Assembly (NCBI RefSeq): GCF_900111945.1
Contig: NZ_FOYO01000001.1
Location: 348,251-412,250 of the forward strand
DNA from: Litoreibacter janthinus
GTDB lineage: Bacteria > Pseudomonadota > Alphaproteobacteria > Rhodobacterales > Rhodobacteraceae
DNA: 64,000 bases
Direction of reading: 5' to 3'
The position numbers and the translations under genes were made by a program. The notes under the pieces are model-generated. The model worked only from the letters and a program-made list of their open reading frames with translations, was not told where the DNA came from and did not search any database. Shown in pieces: positions 9,213 to 18,307 of the stretch. Every line of letters starts with the position of its first letter. Position 1 is the stretch's first letter.

Positions 9213-10399
9213 CGTGCTGCTGAGAAGAGTACGCCGTAGCGATCAACTGTTCCGTATCCAGGAATGCCGAGGGCTTGCTCCGCTTCGGGAAGGCCCGAGA
9301 TAGAATCGTCAAAATACTCGCGGATAAAGCCAATAGAGAGACCAAGAAAAAGCCCGAGCGGGATTGAAAGTAAGATCAACAAAAGCCGCTCAAACCGAGG
9401 TTTCATTGGCTCGGCGGCGTCGTCAATCTTCCGAACGTTGTTCAGGGAGCGGTCAGCTATCTCGCTCAACTCGGCCTCGTCCAAGCGGGTCTTCAGTCGC
9501 TGGAACGTTGAGGTGTCAGCTTCGATCAACATCGTTAATTGATCTGTGCGCGCTGTGAGGGCGGTCTCCATCTCACTGCTGGCAAGCGCTTCTTGCAACT
9601 GCGTTTCCAGATCGACCATCCGTTTCTGGTTCTCGACGATGCGTGGGTGTGTCGGCTGGAAGCGATCTCTTAAATCGTCCAACTCGCGCCGAATAGCCAG
9701 GAGTTCTTGGTTCAGGTTTTCAGCAGTAAGCTCGGAGCTTCTGATGCCCGTATCGCCCGACGCAGCCGTCATTGACGTGCGGATTTCGTCCAGCTCCGCC
9801 CGTCGATCAGCAATTCGGCTTGTCACATTTGCAAGTTGGGTCGAATACAAACTGACCGCCGCTGAGCTTCTGTAAACATTGTCCCGAACAATCAGATAGG
9901 AATCGACTAGCGCATTCACGATGTCCGATGCTCGCTTGGGATCTTCGTCGAAGTAGATGATCTCCAAAACGTTCGAGTTCGGAACCGGCTTGGCCTCAAC
10001 CGTCCGTTGAAGCCTGCGTATCCAGCGCTCACGCGCAGGCAGATAAGTCATCAAGCCCGACGACCCAAGCTTTTTGCGGAAGTTTTCAACGGCTTCCCCC
10101 ATGGAAGAACGCGGCTTCGTCCGAACATGCGGCTTAACAATCTCTACGGCCCGTGTGATGACCTCGTCCGACAGGGCAAGGTTAGCTTCCGTATTAATAA
10201 CTTCGACCATCTCCAGCCCAGGCTGAAATTCCGTACGCATGTTTGGCGCACGGTTACGTTCGACCAGAACCGAGGACTTCGCCCCATAGACCGGGGCGAT
10301 CAAATAAAGGAGTGTAATCGTGAGGCCGACAACTACGGCAAAAGTGCCGAAGATCGAATATTTTCTTTTAAAAACAAACCAAAGAAAGCCAGAGGACAT
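9209..10399 (-). CDS. Wzz/GumC-type polysaccharide chain-length determinant
   Basis: A 396-residue polysaccharide co-polymerase. It has a transmembrane helix near residues 16-36 (FGTFAVVVGLTITLLYLIAP), a periplasmic domain rich in predicted coiled coil (about 190-300), and a second helix near 340-360 (LLLILLSIPLGLFLGLSIGF) followed by a short cytoplasmic tail. The tail has no tyrosine-kinase domain; that function is on the separate gene upstream. It sets polymer length and links the inner-membrane machinery to the outer-membrane exporter. Confidence 0.88.
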   Translation of the reverse strand: MSSGFLWFVFKRKYSIFGTFAVVVGLTITLLYLIAPVYGAKSSVLVERNRAPNMRTEFQPGLEMVEVINTEANLALSDEVITRAVEIVKPHVRTKPRSSMGEAVENFRKKLGSSGLMTYLPARERWIRRLQRTVEAKPVPNSNVLEIIYFDEDPKRASDIVNALVDSYLIVRDNVYRSSAAVSLYSTQLANVTSRIADRRAELDEIRTSMTAASGDTGIRSSELTAENLNQELLAIRRELDDLRDRFQPTHPRIVENQKRMVDLETQLQEALASSEMETALTARTDQLTMLIEADTSTFQRLKTRLDEAELSEIADRSLNNVRKIDDAAEPMKPRFERLLLILLSIPLGLFLGLSIGFIREYFDDSISGLPEAEQALGIPGYGTVDRYGVLFSAAR

Positions 10400-10411
10400 C
10401 TTACTAAACCA

Positions 10412-11086
10412 CTATTCAATTGAGGCGCGCAACAAGCGCGGCAGGTATTCCTTACGACGATTCAAAATAACGCCATCGGGTTCGATCTTCGCAGCTGTGA
10501 ACCTTTGATGCAGACGTTCCAACTCGGCGGTACGCATCTTTTTCCCATCCACCACCAGCAAGTTCAGATCAACATGGCGGCTCGCGAGTAGCATCGCCTC
10601 TGATCCCAGCAACCCTGTATCGATCAGCACAGCAAAATAGGTTTCGTTCACAGCGTTCCAGAAATCGGGATCTTCCTCGCACAGCCTGCGTACTTCGAAC
10701 GGGCCTGTTACCGGAAGTAAATCCAAGCCGTCTGGGCCGTGGATGATATCGTCCAACGGTCCGGTCTTAGCTGCGACAACGGCTTCCCCGTCACCCTCTT
10801 CGGTTGGCCGATTGGCAGGTTTAGCTTCTGGCGCTGCCTTCCCAAACAGGTTAGGGGCCATCTCGGCCACTGACTTACCCTCCCGAGCAAAGGGCAAAAT
10901 CAGGACCTTCTTCCCAGGGGTAGCCCGTGAGAAAGAACGCGCGACTCCAATGGTAATACTTGTGGTTCCAGCGCGGCGCACTGCGCCGCAAAAGGACACA
11001 ACGAAGGCGCCGTGTTTGTTCCTCTGCACCATATCCGCCAAAATACGAAGGCGAATATCATCCATTTGTTTCAAATGTTTACGCAT
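10412..11086 (-). CDS. CpsD/BY-kinase-like P-loop protein with a degenerate Walker A motif
   Basis: A 224-residue protein placed between the Wzz-like and Wza-like genes, where a CpsD/Wzc-type tyrosine autokinase is normally found. The general MinD-like layout is present, with FVVSFCGAVRRAGTTSITI near the N-terminus and FAVLIDTG at about 150 as the second Walker element. The P-loop reads GAVRRAGTT (34-42): the lysine of the GK(S/T) motif is replaced by Thr. The C-terminus has only one tyrosine, so the usual Tyr cluster is missing. It may be a non-catalytic regulator of chain length. Assignment rests on position and fold pattern. Confidence 0.75.
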   Translation of the reverse strand: MRKHLKQMDDIRLRILADMVQRNKHGAFVVSFCGAVRRAGTTSITIGVARSFSRATPGKKVLILPFAREGKSVAEMAPNLFGKAAPEAKPANRPTEEGDGEAVVAAKTGPLDDIIHGPDGLDLLPVTGPFEVRRLCEEDPDFWNAVNETYFAVLIDTGLLGSEAMLLASRHVDLNLLVVDGKKMRTAELERLHQRFTAAKIEPDGVILNRRKEYLPRLLRASIE

Positions 11087-11110
11087 ACCCGGGCAGCTTT
11101 CGCGTTTACA

Positions 11111-12118
11111 TCAATCAGAGTTTAGGCTGTATCCAATTCCGATCGGAATGTTGTTGGTGATAAACTGACGCACGAGAGCGTTAGTCAGAGCGATATTGCT
11201 TCTTGGAACATAGATAACATCACGTTCCGCCACCAAAATGCGCTGCGGAGATTTCCCCCCAGTCATCAAAGCAGTCTTCAGGTCAATAATCCAGCTCGAC
11301 GCTTCCCCTTTAGCGTTGTAGCGGATCAATGCCACTTTTTGAGGCGCTGCCGTATCGACGAAGCCCCCAGCTTGTGCAATTGCGGCGAGCGGTGCGGTTG
11401 GGCCATCCATCACGATACGGCCCGGTCTATTCACCGCACCCATGACAAAGAAAGCCCGCTCGCCACGCTGGACGATGTTCACGGACGCGCCATAACGACC
11501 AGCATATTTACTGCTCAAACGCGCGTTTACTTGCTTCTCAAGCGATGCGGCACCGCCGAGCGCATTGAACTGGCCGAGCTGTGCCAGTGAAATGCGGCCG
11601 TCGTCGCCGATGATCACAGTAAACGTATCGCCGCTTCCTCGGTTCGAAAGGCTTTGTATCTCACTGGCCGCGACTTGGAAGGTTTCAACCAAAGTCAGTG
11701 CCAACTGAGGATCAGAGTAGAGTTTTTCTTCGAACAGTTCAATCAGGCGCTTCTCGACTTGCGCCATCGACATGCCGACGACTCGAACTTGCCCAACGAT
11801 CGGGAAGGAAGCAAAACCATCCTCCTGAACAAGAATGGTGCCCGCAGCAGAGCCCGGTTCGCCCACGAGGTTGAAGCTCATGATATCGCCACGATGCAGC
11901 GTGTATAGACCGCGCGTAGCTTTAAAACGCTCAAAGTAACTCACTTCGATAGTGTCGCCACGTCGCAAACCTGCTGTGTCATTCACGAAGCTCGCCTGCT
12001 GAACAGGAAGTGGAGAATTTTCAAAGTCCGGAAGCTCAGTTGCACACGCACTCAAAAAGAGCGCGGTAAAACAAAGCATCAACAAACGCTTTCCCATGCT
12101 TATTAGACCGTTCATCAT
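11111..12118 (-). CDS. Wza-like outer-membrane polysaccharide export lipoprotein
   Basis: A 335-residue export protein. The signal peptide ends in the lipobox LSAC (about residue 25), so it is lipidated and should sit in the outer membrane. The polysaccharide export (Poly_export) domain follows (RRGDTIEVSYFERF through FASFPIVGQVRVVGMSMAQ), then two SLBB-like segments (FFVMGAVNRPGRIVMDG is one). Wza-type proteins form the octameric channel for EPS. The start is chosen at the ATG 12118; a GTG one codon upstream also exists. It is the first gene of the minus-strand export operon, so its promoter should lie in the AT-richer 160 bp upstream. Confidence 0.88.
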   Translation of the reverse strand: MMNGLISMGKRLLMLCFTALFLSACATELPDFENSPLPVQQASFVNDTAGLRRGDTIEVSYFERFKATRGLYTLHRGDIMSFNLVGEPGSAAGTILVQEDGFASFPIVGQVRVVGMSMAQVEKRLIELFEEKLYSDPQLALTLVETFQVAASEIQSLSNRGSGDTFTVIIGDDGRISLAQLGQFNALGGAASLEKQVNARLSSKYAGRYGASVNIVQRGERAFFVMGAVNRPGRIVMDGPTAPLAAIAQAGGFVDTAAPQKVALIRYNAKGEASSWIIDLKTALMTGGKSPQRILVAERDVIYVPRSNIALTNALVRQFITNNIPIGIGYSLNSD

Positions 12119-12281
12119 CACTCTATCCCGATTTCACCTCTTGCGGACTGATTGCTAGTGCCGAAAGCCGTCCGCTTTGTGGCAAAAGTTAACGCATGGT
12201 AAGGATTTTTGCGACACCAAGCGTTAATTTCCCCTAGTTTTATTGAATTCGTGACATTGTGGCCCCTAATTCGCAAGCTCG

Positions 12282-13277
12282 TCACCCCTTTTTGCGCTTT
12301 TGGCTGGAAAATTTATATATTTCAATAACTTGCCTCGCCACAGCCCCAAGCTCCAAGTGTGCCATTTGGGATCTGGCTGTTGTCGGTCGGTTTCCACGCT
12401 CGACGATTCGCCTCAATGCTGTCGTAAAATCTTCTGTTTCTGTGGTTGAGACTTCCGTCCCCTCCACTCCGGACACGAGCCAACGGACATCCCCAACATC
12501 GGTTGCAACAATGGGCAGATTTGACGCCATGGCTTCCTTCACCGCATTTGGAGACCCCTCCCAATACGATGTCAACGCCAAGCAATCAGCCGCCCGCATC
12601 GCGTGTGCAAGCTCGTCAGGGTGCTTTTCAAACATGATAAGCGGCGCCAAAGTATGACCCTGTGAATTCAGGGTCTCTATGGCCTGCTCAAGTAAACGAT
12701 AGTTCTTTCGCAAGCGCAGGGGATCATAGGGGAAGAGGACATAAAACGTGTCTGGCTGTAGCCCCAACCTGGCTCGCTCGGCTTGCTTGTCTCCCGGATG
12801 GAAACGGTCGAAAGAGACGCCGTTCGGAACAATATGCGTCTTCTTCTGCACCGCCTTTGGCAACTGCTCCTTCATTTCACCTGATTTCACGATGACCTGT
12901 GCTGCCCTGTAGCCAAATAGCCTTTGGATCGCCGCAAGAACAGCACTTTTGAACGAGGTCTTTCCGTCAACGTCAGTGTGGCCGAAGATGTCAGAGCCGC
13001 AGTAGGAAATGACCAGCGGAATCTGGGTTTGAAACAAGCACGGTGCGGCAGACAATCCGTAATGCGCGTGGATCACGTCATAATCTTTGGCCCTGCAATG
13101 GTCACGCACCGTCGCCTTGGCTTTCCAGTACTCCCACTTACTGACATCGCTACGGATATGAATGACATCAATATCAACGCCTTCATCTCGCAAAGACTGC
13201 ACCTGAGAGCCGACAAATGCGCCCCATCCGGGCCGCTCCTTGCTCGGCAGCATGTTGGTTACAATGAGCGCTTTCAA
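12282..13277 (-). CDS. Family 4 glycosyltransferase
   Basis: A 331-residue GT-B fold glycosyltransferase with a C-terminal GT4 domain (LFPYDPLRLRKNYRLLEQ, then CLALTSYWEGSPNAVKEAMA and PIVATDVGD, including the E-x7-E-type region). The N-terminal domain begins KALIVTNMLPSKERPGWGAF. I place the start at the TTG at 13277, because it overlaps the TGA stop of the deacetylase gene as TTGA and the protein then starts right at the first beta strand; the longer open frame to 13433 runs antisense-free but through the deacetylase coding region. It should transfer a sugar onto the EPS repeat. Confidence 0.82.
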   Translation of the reverse strand: MKALIVTNMLPSKERPGWGAFVGSQVQSLRDEGVDIDVIHIRSDVSKWEYWKAKATVRDHCRAKDYDVIHAHYGLSAAPCLFQTQIPLVISYCGSDIFGHTDVDGKTSFKSAVLAAIQRLFGYRAAQVIVKSGEMKEQLPKAVQKKTHIVPNGVSFDRFHPGDKQAERARLGLQPDTFYVLFPYDPLRLRKNYRLLEQAIETLNSQGHTLAPLIMFEKHPDELAHAMRAADCLALTSYWEGSPNAVKEAMASNLPIVATDVGDVRWLVSGVEGTEVSTTETEDFTTALRRIVERGNRPTTARSQMAHLELGAVARQVIEIYKFSSQKRKKG

Positions 13278-14281
13278 ATGAACGCCCCGGAAGCTCTTCG
13301 CGCCCGAAGGCGAAACCGCTCCAGCGTCAACGCAAACTTCGCCATGCCACCGACTTGCGAGACACCCAATCGAGGCAGAGCCAACACGTTCGCACCTGGC
13401 AAAATCGGGCCGCGTTTTGATGTGACGGCGCACTGGTACCCGGCGTCTGACGCCGCAGTGATAGTGTCATTATCGAAATTATGAGGGATTGCGCGACCGT
13501 TTGGGTAGGCAATGGTTGCCACCTCCACCCCAAGTGCCGCGGACAAATCATCACGTGATTGGCGAAGCTCTGCATTCCGTGACTCTGGCGATAGATTGGC
13601 CAATATTGGATGGGATACAGTATGCGAGCCAATGGAAATCCGCCGCTGAAGCATCTCCCGCATCTGATCGACGTTTACTACACGACTTGGGATGTCCCCA
13701 AACGCCCCTCGCGCTTCAAATTCGTCAAGAAGGGCATCCCTGTCTTCAATCGAGCAATAGTTCAACCGCCCAGATATCGCATTGAAGGCTTGCTCGACGC
13801 CGCTTTCAGGAGGCGCAATTCCGAACACTTCTGCAATCAAACCAGCGTCAACTTTGCGCAACAAGGCCTCATACAGCCATGCCACCCAAAACCTTGCACC
13901 TGTTAGAACAGGCGCACTGGTAGCAAAAATTGTGGCCGGCAGGTCGTGGGCGGCAAGCACCGGAAAGGCGTTGGTGAAATTGTCCTCATACCCGTCATCA
14001 AAGGTAACCGCGACGGAGCGTTCCGGCAAAGGATCACCTGCCCTTATAGCGTTCGCGACCTCGTCCAAACTCACCACTGAATAGTGATCCGCGAGGTGTT
14101 TCATTTGACGTTTGAACAACTCGCAAGTCACACGAATGCCTGGCAAGCTATAACATGGGTCATCACTCACGGCGTGGTAAGCAAGAACCACAGCAGACCC
14201 GGAAGCATCCGCACGCATCCGCAAAATGGCTGGCGCGCCGATTGAATATAGCTGTTGCTCAACGACCTGCTTGAACGACAT
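13274..14281 (-). CDS. Polysaccharide deacetylase (NodB-fold, CE4)
   Basis: A 335-residue CE4 deacetylase. The catalytic metal motif TFDDGY is at about 93-98 and the SHTVSHP motif supplies the H-x3-H zinc ligands near residue 195. These enzymes remove N-acetyl groups from glycans. No clear signal peptide is present, which fits XrtA-type and Roseobacter EPS-locus members that act on lipid-linked intermediates, but a membrane-bound position cannot be excluded. The ATG at 14281 begins at the conserved region; an upstream frame to 14365 adds 28 unconvincing residues. It is translationally coupled to the GT4 gene. Confidence 0.85.
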   Translation of the reverse strand: MSFKQVVEQQLYSIGAPAILRMRADASGSAVVLAYHAVSDDPCYSLPGIRVTCELFKRQMKHLADHYSVVSLDEVANAIRAGDPLPERSVAVTFDDGYEDNFTNAFPVLAAHDLPATIFATSAPVLTGARFWVAWLYEALLRKVDAGLIAEVFGIAPPESGVEQAFNAISGRLNYCSIEDRDALLDEFEARGAFGDIPSRVVNVDQMREMLQRRISIGSHTVSHPILANLSPESRNAELRQSRDDLSAALGVEVATIAYPNGRAIPHNFDNDTITAASDAGYQCAVTSKRGPILPGANVLALPRLGVSQVGGMAKFALTLERFRLRARRASGAFI

Positions 14282-14475
14282 CGATTTCGAATCCCAAACT
14301 AATAACCAAACGCCAAAAAACAACTGAAACGCTGCCTTCCCAACGGTACTCTGCTCTTGCAGCAATATCTACCCTTCTGTTGACCTAAATCCGGCTGAAC
14401 ACGCGGTATTTCTTGATGTTTTCGTCAGAATAGGCCACGTTAGCTGCTAGTGTATTAGAGTAGTTTGGTGGGATC

Positions 14476-15954
14476 ATGCCGCAATCAGAGGCACGTGGGG
14501 TTGCCCGCCATTCAGCAATCTATTTTCTCGGTGGTTTGGCGAACAGATCAGCGAGCTTTTTGTTGCTCCCGCTATATCTCAAAACTTTGACTCCGACGGA
14601 ATTCGGATGGCTCAGCCTCGTTCTCGCAGCGACAGAGATCTTAGCGCTTGGCATCGGGTTAGGAATCGGCGGCGCGTTGGTTCGACTGATCGTTGCATGC
14701 GAAGACGACGACGAGGTCGGCACCGTTATCGGCAGCGCGATCGCGTTGTTTTTAATACCTGCCTCAATCACATTGGCCCTGATCTGGCCCGCCAGCCAAA
14801 TCCTTGCCAGCTATTTCGCAGACACGGGGATCGCCGCCAGCTTGTTCGCGTTGGGGATGAGTGCTGCGGTTTTCTCGGTTTTGTTCGAAGTGCTCCTTAG
14901 CGTCTACCGCGGGTTGAAGAAGTCTTGGTGGTACACCTTCCTTTCAACCGCAAAATCCCTGCTGTTCTTAGGCCTGAACCTACTGTTCCTTCTTGCTCTT
15001 GGTTGGGGCGTTTCAGGTATCCTGCTGGGCACATTTCTGTCGATGGCCATTCTATGTGCCTTGGCAATCCTTCAAATGGTCAGCCACTATCCCGTCAGCG
15101 TTTCGCAAAGCCACATGAAACGTCTTGCGCGAATTGGTGTACCGATCGTTCCCGGTGCAGTGATGGACGCCGTGTTCGCCTCGCTCGACAAGTTCTTCCT
15201 AGCGGCTCAAGTCGACGCGGCAATGGTTGGCATCTACGCGCTGGCAGGGCGACTTGCTCAACTGCTACGGATTTCAGTCGCAGCACCCTTCGCGCAAATC
15301 TGGACTGTGCGCAGGCTAGAAGTGGAAACTGATCCCGACGCCACAACACCGCCTCCAGTATTCCGGTCTATTATGGTCGTATTCCTCGCGGTGCTGATCT
15401 TGGTCAGTTTGGCGCTTTGCTTGCTGGCCCCCGAAATAATCTGGGTGATCGGGCGTGCCGAATACGTGGATGCTGCATTGTTCCTCCCGCTTATCCTGCT
15501 CGGGCTGCTGCTCTATGTACTGAAATGGAACTTCGAGATCGGGATTTACGCGCGGGAGAAAACAATCTGGATTTCCCTCGTCAGTTTCGCGACAGTCGCA
15601 ACCGCTATTCCTGTCTATATGGTTTTGGTCCCCGCCTATGGAGCAATGGGAGCGGCAGTAGCATTTGTTCTTCTGGGCACGTTGCGCGCAGGGCTGACGA
15701 TGATCGTTGCCAATCGGATTTCCAGCATTGTAAGAACCTTTCCTTTTACTGAGCTTGGTGTGTTCCTTGTGATTGCTGCCAGCGCCTATTTCGCAAGCGC
15801 CTATCTGGCAGGCCCTCCTGTTCCATTTGAAGCACTACTGCTTCGAATAGGGATATTGTTTTGCGCTGCTCTGCTGGGTGGAGCTATGCTGTTTGCAGAT
15901 CCACATCTGAGATTAAGCACGATCAAGAACTTCAGAAAGAGGCCGAGAAAGTGA
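14476..15954 (+). CDS. Wzx-type polysaccharide flippase
   Basis: A 492-residue integral membrane protein with about 12-14 hydrophobic helices across its length, typical of the MOP/PST flippases that turn lipid-linked repeat units to the periplasmic side. The N-terminus has GVARHSAIYFLGGLANRSAS and PLYLKTLTPTEFGWL, a common pattern in this family. It begins the plus-strand half of the locus, divergent from the deacetylase, with about 190 bp of shared upstream DNA. The stop overlaps the GTG start of the ligase gene as GTGA. Confidence 0.87.
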   Translation: MPQSEARGVARHSAIYFLGGLANRSASFLLLPLYLKTLTPTEFGWLSLVLAATEILALGIGLGIGGALVRLIVACEDDDEVGTVIGSAIALFLIPASITLALIWPASQILASYFADTGIAASLFALGMSAAVFSVLFEVLLSVYRGLKKSWWYTFLSTAKSLLFLGLNLLFLLALGWGVSGILLGTFLSMAILCALAILQMVSHYPVSVSQSHMKRLARIGVPIVPGAVMDAVFASLDKFFLAAQVDAAMVGIYALAGRLAQLLRISVAAPFAQIWTVRRLEVETDPDATTPPPVFRSIMVVFLAVLILVSLALCLLAPEIIWVIGRAEYVDAALFLPLILLGLLLYVLKWNFEIGIYAREKTIWISLVSFATVATAIPVYMVLVPAYGAMGAAVAFVLLGTLRAGLTMIVANRISSIVRTFPFTELGVFLVIAASAYFASAYLAGPPVPFEALLLRIGILFCAALLGGAMLFADPHLRLSTIKNFRKRPRK

Positions 15955-17432
15955 CGCCCGAGCGCCAATCAGCCCCGTTTCAAGTATTAGCGATGCCACT
16001 CAGGCTGCTTGAAAAGCTCGCCTGGGTGTTCATCGTGTTGTTTTTCACAATGAACCTTGCATCGGGCGAATGGGTCTTCGTCGCAGCCATCGGCGGTTCA
16101 TTGGCCGCGATTTGCTTCGCGATGCTGGACCTACGCATCATCGCCATTTTGTGGTTTGCAGGGTCACCAACGATCTTCGTGTTTGCCAACAATATCTTGG
16201 ATGCGTTGCCCTTTCTGACCGTGGAGCGTGCCCTGTTCTTTGGGCTGTGCGGGTTGATGGTCATCACCGCAGCACTGCGACGCCGCGAGAAAGTAAACAT
16301 GGACATGGTGGAGAAGCTGGTCTTCGTCTACCTCGGGATCGTGCTTGCAGCCCTGCTGAGAAACTTCATGCTGTTCGAAGGAGAGCCGACCTACAAAGAA
16401 GACATCGCATTCTACCTTCAGGGCTACGTCTTGGCTTGGATGAGCTACTGGCTGATGCGCCGGATGCAATGGACTGAAAAATGGGTCATGCGGTATCTTT
16501 GGGCCATCGCTTTGGCGAGCGTCATCATTGGATTTCAGGGCGTCGGTCAGAATTTTCTAGGCATCCGTTGGTTCAATCCCACTTGGATCGAAGTCATAAA
16601 CGAAGGCCGCGCAACAGGTGTCTTCAGCAACGCCACCGAGTACGGATTGGCCGCGCTCGTCTCACTGCTTTTTTGCATGCTGCTTCAGGGCCAATCGCGG
16701 GATCCCATGCGGTGGATTTTCCTGTTCATCTTGCTCATCTGCGCGGCCCTTGGGCTCGCGCTGTGTAAAACCCGCGCCCCTTGGCTTGCGGCACTGATCT
16801 CGTTTGCAATCCTATTCCGTCATGACAAGACAACCCGCCCCCTTCTTGCCACTGGCGCGATCATCGGCGGCATCGCTGGAATGATCGCGTTGCCCTTCGT
16901 GATTGACAGTGACCTGTTCCAACGCCGAATTCTGGATCTTCATCCGATCTATGCGCGGATCGCGCTTTTCGGCTCCGGGTTTAGCATGCTGCTCGACAAT
17001 CCAATTCTTGGAATTGGGTTCGGCAAGAACACGTTTGAGACCGAAAAGGTGAAGTATCTCGTTTCCGTGTTTGGGGTGTCATATGATGAAGGCTCGCGAA
17101 CCGGACCACCACATAACGAGTGGCTAGGGATCATGGCGATGACCGGTGTTTTCGGCTTTGTCACTTATATCTGGCTCCATGTTGAGATTTTTCGGAAACT
17201 CAAGCGGATGCGGGAAGACCCGACGATAAGTGAGTTCCAGCGCCGTTTTTCCGTTTACGCATTGTGCTTGATGGTTAGCCAAGTCGCTATCAGCTTCTTT
17301 ATCGACATCGGCTATTTGATCTATTCAAGCAGTGCCACGCTCGGGGCGGTGGGGATTGCCTGCGCCACATGGAAACCTGACGTGGTCCCCACGACGGGCT
17401 ACCCTCCCAAATCGGAAACCAAACCCACATGA
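15951..17432 (+). CDS. O-antigen ligase/polymerase (Wzy_C family) membrane protein
   Basis: A 493-residue multi-spanning protein with roughly 11-12 helices. The large periplasmic loop between the later helices, with the stretch PPHNEWLGIMAMTGVFGFVT, is the Wzy_C signature (conserved H near NxxL). It should polymerise repeat units or ligate them to a carrier. The GTG start at 15951 makes a 4-base overlap with the flippase stop; the longer frame from 15861 runs inside the flippase gene and is unlikely. It is followed directly by the lyase-like gene with an ATGA overlap. Confidence 0.84.
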   Translation: MTPERQSAPFQVLAMPLRLLEKLAWVFIVLFFTMNLASGEWVFVAAIGGSLAAICFAMLDLRIIAILWFAGSPTIFVFANNILDALPFLTVERALFFGLCGLMVITAALRRREKVNMDMVEKLVFVYLGIVLAALLRNFMLFEGEPTYKEDIAFYLQGYVLAWMSYWLMRRMQWTEKWVMRYLWAIALASVIIGFQGVGQNFLGIRWFNPTWIEVINEGRATGVFSNATEYGLAALVSLLFCMLLQGQSRDPMRWIFLFILLICAALGLALCKTRAPWLAALISFAILFRHDKTTRPLLATGAIIGGIAGMIALPFVIDSDLFQRRILDLHPIYARIALFGSGFSMLLDNPILGIGFGKNTFETEKVKYLVSVFGVSYDEGSRTGPPHNEWLGIMAMTGVFGFVTYIWLHVEIFRKLKRMREDPTISEFQRRFSVYALCLMVSQVAISFFIDIGYLIYSSSATLGAVGIACATWKPDVVPTTGYPPKSETKPT

Positions 17433-18307
17433 CTTTTCTCAAAGCTTTGACCTACGTCGTATTGGGCCTCGTTTCCCTACATATCGCCTACGCGGTTGCC
17501 CACTATGTCGTGAACAACGCGTCGTTCGAGCCCGTCTATGCAGAGAACTTCGAAGGCTCCGATTTCTCGAAGAACAGCCGCGTTACAATGGAAGTCTGTT
17601 GCGATCATTCGATGGAATTGACTGCACCCGAAGGTGAAACAGGCACAGCCGTGAAGTTTCGCCTGCAATCCGACGACTCGCTGATCAAGAACTCGAAGCG
17701 GTCCGAGTATCGATTGCCGGCAGGTCATTTCGGCGAAGAAGTCTGGTACCGCCTGCGGACATACCTCCCAGAAAGCTGGGAAGATACCGAAGCCGCGATC
17801 ACGGTATTCCAATGGCATGGGGTACCTGACAAGCTCTTGTTCGAAGGCAACCGCCCACCTCCCACGCGCCTGCTGTTCAAAGACGGTGACTGGTACATCC
17901 CCCTCGGCTGGGACACGCGCCTGCTTTCGAACCCGTGGTTCGAGTTGTTCGGGGAGCGCCGCGGCACAATTCTCTGGTCCGCACCCGCACCCCGTGGCGC
18001 GTGGGAAGACTGGGTGTTCCGTATAACTTGGGCAACTGATGACACCGGCCGCATGACTGTTTGGCGCAATGGAGAGAAAATTGCAGACCATGACGGCCCC
18101 AATACCTATCGCGATTTGTCCGCTCCATATCTTAAACTCGGCGTCTACGTGCCGAGCTGGAAAACACAGCCGCCAGACGACGTTGCCGTTCGCGAGATGT
18201 ATTTTGATGACGTATGGGAAGTCTATCCCAACAAGGCCGACACTTTGCCCGATGATGTCAAAGCACTGATCGAAGCGTATCGCGCCAAAGAAGCGTCGAG
18301 CGGTTAA
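17429..18307 (+). CDS. Heparinase I-like polysaccharide lyase, membrane-anchored
   Basis: A 292-residue protein with an N-terminal hydrophobic helix (about 5-28) that is either an uncleaved signal anchor or a signal peptide. The rest matches the concanavalin-like polysaccharide lyase family (heparin lyase I type): ENFEGSDFSKNSR at the start of the fold, SKRSEYRLPAG, WYRLRTYLPESW, FQWHG and WEDWVFRITWATDD. It is coupled to the O-antigen ligase gene by an ATGA overlap. A periplasmic lyase in an EPS locus usually trims or clears polymer that fails to be exported; that role is inferred. Its stop overlaps that of the convergent GT4 gene. Confidence 0.78.
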   Translation: MTFLKALTYVVLGLVSLHIAYAVAHYVVNNASFEPVYAENFEGSDFSKNSRVTMEVCCDHSMELTAPEGETGTAVKFRLQSDDSLIKNSKRSEYRLPAGHFGEEVWYRLRTYLPESWEDTEAAITVFQWHGVPDKLLFEGNRPPPTRLLFKDGDWYIPLGWDTRLLSNPWFELFGERRGTILWSAPAPRGAWEDWVFRITWATDDTGRMTVWRNGEKIADHDGPNTYRDLSAPYLKLGVYVPSWKTQPPDDVAVREMYFDDVWEVYPNKADTLPDDVKALIEAYRAKEASSG

